Origin: Otatea glauca
Lineage: Eukaryota; Streptophyta; Magnoliopsida; Poales; Poaceae
Length of the DNA stretch: 64,000 nt
Direction of reading: 5' to 3'
Assembly: GCA_036346275.1 (NCBI GenBank)
Contig: CM070728.1
Location: forward strand, 21,910,723-21,974,722
A program made the translations under genes and the position numbers. Below the pieces are notes generated by a model. The model was not told where the DNA came from, searched no databases, and saw nothing but the letters and a program-made list of their open reading frames with translations. Shown here in pieces: positions 33,642 to 42,977 of the stretch (positions are counted from its first letter, which is position 1; every line of letters begins with the position of its first letter).

Positions 33642-34453
33642 TGTTGACGTCAAAAACTTGAAGTAGGGTTTCTGACAGCAGCACATCAGACGAACACCTG
33701 GTTCAAGAGCGTGCCAGTCGATTTGACCTATAATCAACAAGGTAAAAGATATAAAGTTCACTCGAAGCCGATCGTTGGGATTAATCGGCTTAGACTCAAT
33801 CAGCTTGAAGCCGATCAAGATCAAAGTATCAGAATAGATCTAATTAGTCGATTAAGGCTAATCAGAGGATAAAATTCTCTCAAAGCCGATCGTAACGATC
33901 AATCAGCTTAAACTCAATCAGCTTGAAGCCGATCAAGATCAAGGTATCAGAATAGATCTAATTAGCTGATTAAGGCTAATCAGAGGATAAAATTCTGTAA
34001 AAGCCGATCGTAACGATCAATCAGCTTAAACTCAATCGACTTGAAGCCGATCAAAATCAAGGTAGCAGGATAAATCTAATTAGCGATTAAGGCTAATCGG
34101 AGGACAAAGACGATCGATTACGAAGAAGGCGATGCGCAACAAAATCGAGAATAAATCAAACACAGGCGTAATTTGAAGAAGATCAACAATCGCGATGCAC
34201 AACTTTATTGATCAAGATCGAATTACAAAGACTAAATTACAAGAACTACTCCTAGTCGACGAAAAAGTAGACGCGAATTGGTTGGTTGGCTCTGGGCAGC
34301 TTTTCTTATCACCTCTAGACCTCTTTTATACCCGTTGGCCGATAGAGTCCTAGTACAACACGTTAGAAGTAGAATCCGTATCGGCCTTTATTTGGATGGT
34401 GCTTTCCTTAACAACCTGTTCCATTTCCAAATATCTTCAATCTGTATCCTGGT
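33642..34453 (-). repeat. Element F 3' LTR, first segment
   Basis: Starts TGTTGACGTC and matches 55,782 onward, up to ...CTGTATCCTGGT, where G (with H inside) begins. It contains three sub-repeats (33,755-34,110) and a TATA (minus GGGTATAAAAGAGG) near 34,321-34,334. Confidence 0.9.
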
Positions 34454-34455
34454 TG
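34451..34455. repeat. Left target-site duplication of H (GGTTG)
   Basis: GGTTG precedes TGACGAATAC. It is repeated at 47,588-47,592 after ...GCCGACA. Its last two bases are the first two bases of G. Confidence 0.92.
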
Positions 34456-35369
34456 TGACGAATACTTATAACAAGCCGTACCCCAACGGCCCAAAGCGAC
34501 GAGCCGGCGGCCTCAAGCACAGCTCAAGCCCAACAGCCGCTCCTAGCCCATTACCGATCAAGCACCGACAAAGCCACGCGAGACATCCCTTCCCGACCGA
34601 TCGAGGCGTCTCCGACTCAAGCGGGGCTCCCGACCCCGCACGGGACGAGACCCATCGGCTCGACCAGCGAGCTCCGACCCGCAGCGGTCGGGATCCCGAC
34701 CGATCGTGCCAAGACAACCCGCCAAGGGCGCGTGTCAAAACTTCTACCACCATGACCACGTACCCACGAGCGGGGTCAATCGAGCGACTATACAAGGGCG
34801 GTGGCTCCTTCCCAAGAAGGTTTAATGGTCGCCGAAGTCATGCTCCCGATCCCATCACCGGTCACATCTGATTTAAGACGCACCCTCTCCCGAGGCAACA
34901 CCGCGCCAGCGCGAGAACGTCAACACTCGAAAGGTTCGCAGAGGCGAATCGCCATTTCAGGAAAATACCTAACCGCTCGACCGGCTAAGCTACCGACCAA
35001 AGACAGGCGGGGACGGCGATGATCGATCACAGAACGAAGGACCGAAGCTCCTAGTATAGGTCATCTCGTCCTCCCCAATTCTCGATGTAACTGCCCCTTC
35101 CTTTCGTATAAAGGAGGCAGAACCCCGTAAACAAAGGGGCGAAAGAGAGAGAGCGCTATCAAACCCATCTCGCTAAGCCATTGGCATTCTCGCTTGTAAA
35201 ACTTTGTGCGATCATCTGTACCAAGAGTAATACAACACCACCACACGACTGGAGTAGGACCTTGGCCGAACGGTATACATCTTGGACTTCCGAGTCTAAC
35301 CATTCAGGGAGTGGAACGTGCGACCCCTTAGACTTACAAATTTACTTGCCGGTGCTCGAAACGCCGACA
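34456..35369 (+). repeat. Element H 5' LTR (914 bp)
   Basis: TGACGAATAC...AACGCCGACA, with TATA TCGTATAAAGG near 35,104-35,113. It matches 46,648-47,587 but has many single-base losses in C/G-runs and CAG/CTG contexts. Confidence 0.93.
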
Positions 35370-35370
35370 G

Positions 35371-35389
35371 TTGGCGCGCCAGGTAGGGG
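35371..35389 (+). other. Element H primer-binding site
   Basis: TTGGCGCGCCAGGTAGGGG, one base after the LTR. This is the usual position for minus-strand priming. The tRNA is not assigned. Confidence 0.65.
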
Positions 35390-35436
35390 TCTTCGCGTGT
35401 CTTCATCACCATCTCCGGATTCCGCTCGCCTCCCTG

Positions 35437-35958
35437 ATGGCATCTTTCATCCGCGACGGCATGACCGCGCCGGAGAGCCAGATCCGCTTCGGCTCCCTCA
35501 ACTTTGCCGTCACCGCGACGGGAGGGCTTACGCTCATCCCCGCCGCCACCGGAGGCCCGGCGCCCGCTGAAAGCCCGGGCGCCATCTCGGCGACCGCTAA
35601 GCTCCGCTTGGAGCACTTTTGCGAGTCCCAAAGCCGGAGCTCGAGAGCGCTCCGCCGCGTCTGGCGAAGCTCCGTGGGCCAGGCGGTGGCCGTGTCACCT
35701 CCTGCAGCTCGTAACTTGTGGCGATGGCGGCTACATGCGGCCTCTATCCACGAGCTCTTGGAAGACTCTTCCGGCCACGACTCCAACTCGACACGGAGTA
35801 CCGCCGTGGCGGCACTCGCGAGTGCAACATGGCGAACACGGCCGATTAATCATAACCCCGCGATTACGGGGCCCCATCCGGCGACCGAGGCGCAGGAGGA
35901 GGAACACCAGCCCAGCGTCTTTGAGCAGCGCTCAAGCTCGCCGCGTCGAACTCAATGA
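35437..35958 (+). pseudogene. Element H gag N-terminal fragment
   Basis: ATG at 35,437 (MASFIRDGMTAPESQIRFG) opens a frame to 35,958. It is Ala/Ser/Arg-rich without a recognisable capsid core. It is placed as gag only by its position directly after the PBS. The capsid core, zinc finger, protease and RT expected downstream are absent. Only about 0.5 kb of unrecognised GC-rich sequence (35,959-36,440) separates it from RNase H homology. Confidence 0.45.
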
Positions 35959-36440
35959 CAGTAGCGCGAAGAGCTGGATAAGCGCGGTGAGCTCGACTAG
36001 CTCGAGCTAACACGGGAAGGATGAGCCGAGACCGGCAGTGCCGGCGGCGGCGTGGCGCCGCGACAGTATACCACAAGCGGGCGGAAGAATCAAGCGGCCC
36101 TCGGTTCTTCCCCATGCAAGCGAGCGTGGATGCGGTGCGATCTTTGCCGAGGCCTCCGGGCCGGTGACCGGAGGCCAAAGCCACGTGCGAGAACCTCCGG
36201 CTGGTGGAGCGTCGCGGCCGTGCAACACATGCAGCCTCCGGCTCCTACCGCTCCGACACCACCTCTCCGTCACGGGCCCGTCTGCTGGCTGTGGCCGGTG
36301 GTCCGCCAAGACAGCGCCACACCACGAACCGCCCGGGCCTCACGCGCCCGTGCGCTGACGCCTCGGCGACGCCTACGACGTTCGCGCCACCCTCGAGGCG
36401 CGGAGAAAGGCGGCGAAGGAGGCCGTCCACTCACGTGTTG

Positions 36441-36733
36441 TGGACGGCGGGCGCCACCGCCGCAGCCCAAGCCCCGATGGTCCCGGACCACGGGCTTTCT
36501 GCCAGGGGATCCGCCAGGCGGATTTCCCTGCCAGGTTCCGGGCGCCGACCAACATCGCCGAATACGAAGCTCTCGTCAACGGTCTCCGGATCGCTGCCGA
36601 CCTCGGTGCTCACCGACTCTACGTCCACGGGGACTCCAAGCTTGTTGTCGACCAGGTCATGAAGGCCGTAGAGCCGGGGCGCCGCATGGCAGCGTCTTGT
36701 CAAGAAGTGCGCGAGCTCAAGAACGCAGTTTAA
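36441..36733 (+). pseudogene. Element H second RNase H remnant
   Basis: The open frame contains FRAPTNIAEYEALVNGLRIA and YVHGDSKLVVDQVMKAVEP. These are the central and third blocks of the archaeal-type RNase H that follows the Ty3 RNase H in Tat elements (compare NNAAEYEALLAGLRA in B). The N-terminal DGS block is not seen. The frame ends at 36,733. RT, which should precede it, is missing. Confidence 0.75.
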
Positions 36734-37199
36734 GGGTTTGAGCTCCACCATAGCTCTGACGCTACAATGGTGAAGCCGATCACCTAGCCAATCTTGCCTC
36801 GGCAGAGGGCGACCCCACTGGGATCTTCGTCTGCGACCTCTGCGGCCTTCCGTCCAATCGCTCGATGGCGAGCGACCTCGACACGCCAAAGACGGTCACC
36901 CCGGCCGCCGCCACGGCCGGGCGTAGACTCGACCGGTCAAACCACGCGTGTTAATAATCGAATCCGACCGGAGAAGCCCTTCACCGACCGTTTGTGAGCG
37001 GGTCGCTCCTCCGACCGACCGAGGCCGGCGCCTCGCTCGGCGGGCAAAACAACCGTCTTGGTCGGCGGACCTTTACAAGAGAGTCCTCCGGTCCTGCAGA
37101 AATGCGTTTGGCCGACCGAGGGAAGCGACTCTTGCTCGATATCCATGGCGGGTCTGCGGTCACCATGCGCGCCCGATCCTCGTAGGAAAGGCCTTTCGG

Positions 37200-38145
37200 C
37201 AAGGTTTTTATTGGCCGACCGTCGTGTCCGACGCCGAAGCGGTCGTGCGCACTGCGAAGGGTGCCGATTCTTTGCGGCGAACACATCGCCACTCAAGCCT
37301 TCTGAGGCGATCCCCATTACGGCCATTTGCGGTTTGGGGACTCGATCTGGTCAGTCCTTCAAGAAAGCGCCCCGGGCTTTACTCATCTTCTAGTCGCGGT
37401 GGATAAATTCACCAAGTGGATAGAGCCAAGCGGTCGTGGCGCCACGTCGGCAAGCGGCCATCTTCTTCGCGACATCGTTTTTGGTTCGGAGTTCCAAACT
37501 CCATCATCACCGACAACGGAACGCAGATTCACGGGAAGGAGTTCCTCAAGTTACGCCAACATCCGTGTCGATTGGGCGGTGTGGCCCATCCACGAACCAG
37601 CGGCCGGTCGAGCGTGCCAGCGGCATGATCCTTCAAGGACTCAAGCCACGAATCTTGATCGGCTCAAGCGGTTCGTCGGTCGGTGGGTGGCGAGCTACCC
37701 TCCGTCCTCCGGTTGCGGACCACGCCCACCCGGCGACCGAGTTTACACCGTTCTTCATGGTGTTCGGCGTTGAAGTCGTCTTGCCAACAGACCTAGAGTA
37801 TGGCGCCCCAAGACTACAAGCCTTCGATGAGGCTCGAGGCTCGCCGCAACAAGACGCCATCGACCGGCTCGACGAGGCGCATGGCGGGCCATCTGCGATC
37901 GGCGGATATCGGCAAGCTCTGCGGCGCTATCACACCGCCGAGTTCGAGGGCGATCCTTCAAGACCGGCGACCTAGTCTGCGTCGGGTCCAAACCAAGAAG
38001 GACAAGCACAAGCTATCGCCACCACAGGAAGGCCCTTCACCGTCATGGAGGTTCTCCGACCTGGCACCTTCGACTCAAGGACGCCGACGGTCGTATCCTG
38101 CCAAACGCTTGGAACATAGAAAAGTTAAGGCGATTCTATCCCTAA
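37200..38145 (+). pseudogene. Element H integrase remnant
   Basis: Frame-shifted blocks: PFAVWGLDLV (37,320), HLLVAVDKFTKWIEPSG (about 37,385-37,440, first catalytic Asp region), SIITDNGTQIHGKEFLK (about 37,502-37,550, second Asp), TEFTPFFMVFGVEVVLPTDL (37,740-37,800) and a C-terminus ending EKLRRFYP at stop 38,143-38,145. The third catalytic residue region is damaged. At least four frame changes occur. It is not functional as sequenced. Confidence 0.78.
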
Positions 38146-38824
38146 TCTCTTTTCTTCTTTCCTGGCTTGGTCTTTACTCTTTCCCTTCCGAGCACCTGGT
38201 CGCCCTGTGACGCTCGGGGGCTGCCCCTTGGCGCCCCTGCTCAGGCTGCTCCTGGTCAGCGTTTATGTGGGTCGGTGACCCAGCTTTCTACAGGGTCTCT
38301 CCCGAGCAGTAACCCTCTCGACCCGAGTGTTACGGCCTACGCCCCAGCGGCTACGGTTGCTAAGTAGCGCTTCGCGGAAGAAGGAAATGCCCGAGTGGAG
38401 CGACCTCTTAGTCAGTCGGGAACACTCCTCCTTCGCGCTAACTCGGCTAACTCACGCGCTCGTGCGGGTCGGTGACCAGACCGACCGCAAGGTCCATCCC
38501 GAGCGGTAACCCTCTCGACCCAAGCGTTACGGCCTACGCCCCAGCGGCTACGGTTGCTAAGTAGCGCTTTGTGGAAGAAGGAAGTGCCAGTGGGCGATCC
38601 TCTGTCGATCGGGAACACTCCTCTCCCTCACAAGTGCGCATAGCTGCCTGAGTAACCAAGATTCCTATCCTCTTAACCCCTCCGAAGCAACCCGACCCAC
38701 GCATAAGTGACCCTGCGGTCCTTAGGGCTATGGTGGTCGGCGTTCACCAAAAACACAAAAGGGGCAAGAGGCATAGCGGAACTTGTTAAACTTAAGATTG
38801 TTTATAAACTTGCGATCATTACAA
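38146..38824. repeat. Spacer of element H with a 197-bp tandem duplication
   Basis: Two direct copies start GTCGGTGACC at 38,271 and 38,468. They share AACCCTCTCGACCC and GGCTACGGTTGCTAAGTAGC and end near GGGAACACTCCTC. The rest (38,640-38,824) is AT-richer and looks like the 3' UTR of the antisense gene. The duplication sits between the convergent pol and antisense genes, as does the duplicated module in element B. Confidence 0.7.
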
Positions 38825-41800
38825 TCAATGAAAGGGATAAAATCTAACTACTTTTATTCTTCCTCGAGGCGACTGCGGTGAGACGTGGCTGGCGATCTCC
38901 CGGGCGTGCGGCTCAACCAAGAACTCAAACCTGTCGACCTCGTCGTCGGTCCGGTTCCCGGCGACGTCGCTGCTCACCACTGCGAGGTCGATGCCATCAT
39001 AGTGCGAGATGGTATTGACCAACGCAGAGGAAGCTCAAGCGGCGCCAACCGTCACCGCCTCTCGATGCGTTCGCACTCGGGCGGTAGCGAAGCGGCGCTC
39101 GAACTCGCATCGCCCGGGACGCGGACGCAACCTCCCGACCGGCCTCGCTAAGGGTCGGCTCGGCGCCAATCGAGGCCCGACCGTCCTCGGCGACCTTAAG
39201 TGCCGCCCGTGCCTCGTCCCGGGCCGCGATCGCCATGTCGCGAGCATCTGCCGCCGCCTTCTGCGCCTCCACGGCGATGCTCGATTCCTCGTGCCTCTGC
39301 GCTTTGGCGTTTCAGATAAGCTCGCTCGTGGGTCGCACCACCGAGTTAATTGAAGAATCAAGACACTTACGGCAGCAGAGTTGGTCGATTGCGACTTCTT
39401 CCTTAATCGCCTCGAAGAAGTCCTTAGCGGCTAAGTCCTTCGGCGGTCCCGCTTCGGAGCGAACTTCGGTCGGCGTCCTCCGAGAACTGGTCGCTCGATC
39501 CGCAGACGGTCGCTGCGCTGCGCGGTCCCCTCCGCGGTGACGGCGGCATCCTTGGCCTCGTTGGCCTCGCCGAGGACTCGAGCTCCGCCACCTTCGCCAA
39601 GATTTGGCCCCGTGCTTTCATCGAAGAGGGCCTTCGTGGCCTCCTCCGGCCCTTGGCGAATCTCCGCCGCCTCCGATCACCTGACCGCAGAGCCTCTTGG
39701 GCGAGCGTAGCTCAAGCGGCCGATCGCACTCCTCCTCGGCGGCCGGCCTGGCTATCCGGCGGTGCGGGAGCTCGGCTCGCCTTCCGGCGGGCCGTAGATC
39801 TTTGCCGCGAGCTATCCATTAGTGTCACCGCGGGTGAGTCGAATTTTACAAAGCGGGCTTTTCCATCAACTTACCAAGCAGATCGGCGGACTCCCGGCCA
39901 CCACGTCAGCGCCTTTGTGGAAGATTCGAGAGCGAGTCGGACCCTTCCGGATCGCTCTATCTCCGCTTCGGCGTCGTAGCGCCTTCTTTGAAGGGCGACC
40001 CACTCGCCCTCCTCTTCCGCCGCCGATTCCGACCCAAGGGCCACTCCGGCAATGGCCCTCGATCGTCTGCTCGGGCGGGCGCCTTGCTGCGAGCACCATC
40101 GGCGGCGATGGCGGGAACCGGTCGCCGGGGATCCCGTGGCGACCGGCGCTGCGGGCCTCGGCGGCGCCTCAGGGCAGGGTGGGCCCCGGCACCGGCTGCC
40201 GTCTCGGCCAGCGCGATCGCCGACCGAGTTATCGCATCCTCCTCCGCGAGGATGATCACACCGCCGGCGGCACAGCGTCGGGAGGCGGCGGAGCCCTCGC
40301 CGACCTCGGCCTCAGGCGAGGCCCCATCCCTCCGTGACGGTAGCGGCCTCGACCGCCAACGCTGCGACCGGCGCCGCTCAACAGCGTCCCCTGGAACCAC
40401 CCGACGACGCCGCGTCGGCGACTTCCCGGCGCCATCCTGCGGGCCGCGCGCAGACGCGCCACGGTCACACCGTATAGGCGCCGCACGTCACAAAACACTT
40501 AGTGGCCGTTCGGGCGACGGTCGCTAAATGTTCGAACAAAACAAAAGAAAGGGTACTTACTGAGCCGAACGAGTACGCGGCACGCGCGCCCTCTTCGCCG
40601 GCCCCCCTCCGAGGGGCAGATCTGCCGGCCGCTTCCCCGAAGCTGCCTCCCACGAAGGCACAACGACGATGGCGACCACGCGGTCACCCCCTGCCCGAGG
40701 CCCCCCAGCCGCTGAGCTTGTGGTGTCGCCTTGGCAGTCCACGCCGGACCGCCGCCCGATCCATGGTCGGAGAATCCGCGATATGCGCCTCCGAGGGTGC
40801 TCCCGCTGCTACCGGAGGAGGTTGCCCCCGCAATAGTGGCCTCTGATATATCCTCACCGCGCGCGGCCCTCGCCGCGTGCTCCTTCTCCTTCCTCCTCTC
40901 CTCCTTTCACTTCTTTCGGGAGGAATCGAGTTGTGCGGCCTCCGCTCGGGCCGCCGCCTTTGCCTCCTTCTCTCCCGGGAGCGGCGCCCGGGAGATCAGG
41001 CCCAAGAGCCCCTAGGAAGTGTGAGGGCGCCGGTCAGAACAAATACCAAAGGCAAAAAAAAAGGAGGAAAGAAGCGAAAGGAAAATTCCATTAACCTACC
41101 AGATTCGGGGGGTGCGCCGCCGAGAACGGTTCTGGAAGGCCACCGGCAGCCTCCATGGCGCTTCCACCCGTAACGGCGGCCACCCGGGCTTCAATCTCAG
41201 TTGAGGCCAGCTCCGGCTCCGCCATCCTCATGCGGTCGGACGCTGCATCGTGCAGAAATAGGGGCGAGGCCTGTGCATCAGAGGTTGCACGCGCATCCCC
41301 ATGAAGGCACGCACGACCGTGCCACCGGTGAGGCCTTGCCTCCTAAGGGCCCTGATTTGCTCCACAATCAGGGCCACCTTCTTCTTTTCCTTCTTCTCGG
41401 CGCCCAGATTCCACTCCTCCCCCGCCACGAGGGGTTTGCCGGTGAAGGGCGGGCGCCGCTCGACGCCCGGCGTAGAACCACTCGGGCGCCACCCTTGTTG
41501 GACGACGGCGGCGACCTCGACATACTCCGCGCTCGGCGGACCGGGCTGGAAGGCGAGCCACCGATGGGTCTTCTTTGCGTCGGGCTTGTCCTTCCAGAGC
41601 CTTGCTTGGAAGAAATGCCTCCACAGCGCCCAGTGCGGCTCGATCCCCAGGAAAGCCTCGCATAGCGTGATGAAGATGGCGATGTGGAGGACCCCGTTGG
41701 GATTGAGGTGGTGCACCTCCGCCTTGTAGTAGAAGAGCATCCCCTGGACGAATGGATGCAGCGGCAAGCCAAAGCCGCGCTCGAAAAATGAGGCGGGCAC

Positions 41801-41934
41801 CACGACCTCATCGTCCCGCGGCGAGGGATTGACGGCCCCCGTCGGCACCCTCCATCCGGAGAGATCTGCGCGGGAGGAAGCCCTTCTTCACTGGCGGCGG
41901 CGCGGCTAGCAGGCGAAGCACTCCGCCACGACAT
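38825..41934 (-). pseudogene. Element H antisense gene ('Transposase_28'-type protein with coiled coil)
   Basis: The start is probably at ATG 41,934 (MSWRSASPASRAAASEEG). A frame change leads into the domain FFERGFGLPLHPFVQGML, YYKAEVHHLNPNGVLHIA, FLGIEPHWALWRHFFQARL and KKTHRWLAFQPGP (41,790-41,520). This matches what I know as the plant 'putative gypsy type transposon' domain (Pfam Transposase_28). A low-complexity charged region follows (41,200-40,500). Next is an Ala/Glu/Arg coiled coil (DARDMAIAARDEARAALKVA near 39,250). The C-terminus is DLAVVSSDVAGNRTDDEVD and PHAREIASHVSP, with a stop at 38,825. Introns are likely but not delimited here. The gene is convergent with pol. Its function is unknown. 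Confidence 0.72.
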
Positions 41935-42063
41935 TCTTGCGAGGAGAAGACGGAAGGCGGGAAAAGAGAAGGCTAAGTTTTTCTTTCCTTGGCTCTTTGT
42001 TGTTCTTAGGAACAGGAGGCGAGGGAGGCAAAAAAGCGTGGTTGCCAGAAACGTTCCAGAGGC

Positions 42064-42075
42064 GTATTTATAGAA
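42064..42075 (-). promoter_or_regulatory. TATA box of the antisense gene in H
   Basis: The minus strand reads TTCTATAAATACGCC about 130 bp upstream of the ATG at 41,934. This spacing suits an independent promoter for the antisense gene. Confidence 0.6.
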
Positions 42076-42865
42076 GACGAGCAGGCACCAACCGAACCGG
42101 CACCCCCTCGAGCGAAACGTCGCGTTCGCCCTCGTCTGTCAAGCCCGCTGGTAACTCCTGTTCCCAATTCCACCCAAACATTTAATCTTGGCGGGACAAG
42201 TCGTAGCGCCTCGCAGGCGGTCGTCCTGTAACCTCTCGGTCTCCACCTTGAGGCCAGGACGGTTGCTCTGGGGCGCGTGCGAGAGGCCCGCTGGGCCGCT
42301 GCGGCCCCGAAACGGCAAAAGCTCTGTGGCTTGCGCTAGGGGCCCAGCTAAAAGCTGTGGGTTCAAAAGGCCAACCCCACCAGATGGGCATAAGGCTGCC
42401 CCAGCGAAACTCGAGTTAGGGGCAAGTATGAGGTGAGCCCCGCGGTGGGCCCTCGGTTAGGTCGGCTGAGGACCTAATCACCTCTACCCGCGTCCGAGAC
42501 CATACTTCACACTCTCCCGGGAGCTCATCGATGAGCGACAGCCAGCTGTGCCCTGGGTCGGCGGACGACCTAGGGTCCATACGGGATTGAGTAAAGAAAG
42601 GTTTTTTATGGGTCGCCCTGGCGAGGCAGGACACCCTACTCTGGGACCGTCCGCTCGGAAGGGTCCCCCTTGGGCGGGACCTCCCAGGACCCACTCGGAC
42701 TACCCGTTATAAGCTCCACGAGCACGGCGTTCAAACCAACGTGGGTAAACGTGCGTCGCTCACCCCCTCCAGGTCCCACACCTGCGGACGGGATATATAT
42801 GTGGGATAGACGGTGGCCACTCCTCTCGCTGCTACCCTCGCCAGACGAGGACTCGGGACGGATGC
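42076..42865. other. Upstream region of the antisense gene in H
   Basis: GC-rich, non-coding by inspection, between the TATA box and the tandem array. It would hold promoter elements of the antisense gene. It has no counterpart of this length between LTR and TATA in element I. Confidence 0.4.
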
Positions 42866-42977
42866 CCCACGTCCAGCTACGACGTAAAACGAGCCCACGT
42901 CCAGCTACGACGTAAAACGAGCCCACGTCCAGCTACGACGTAAAACGAGCCCACGTACAGCTACGACGTTAAACGAG
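42866..42977. repeat. 28-bp tandem repeat, four copies, at the array edge
   Basis: Four exact-length units starting CCCACGTCCAGCTACGACGT at 42,866, 42,894, 42,922 and 42,950. The last has a changed CGTACAG and TTAAACGAG and leads directly into the main array. Confidence 0.95.
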
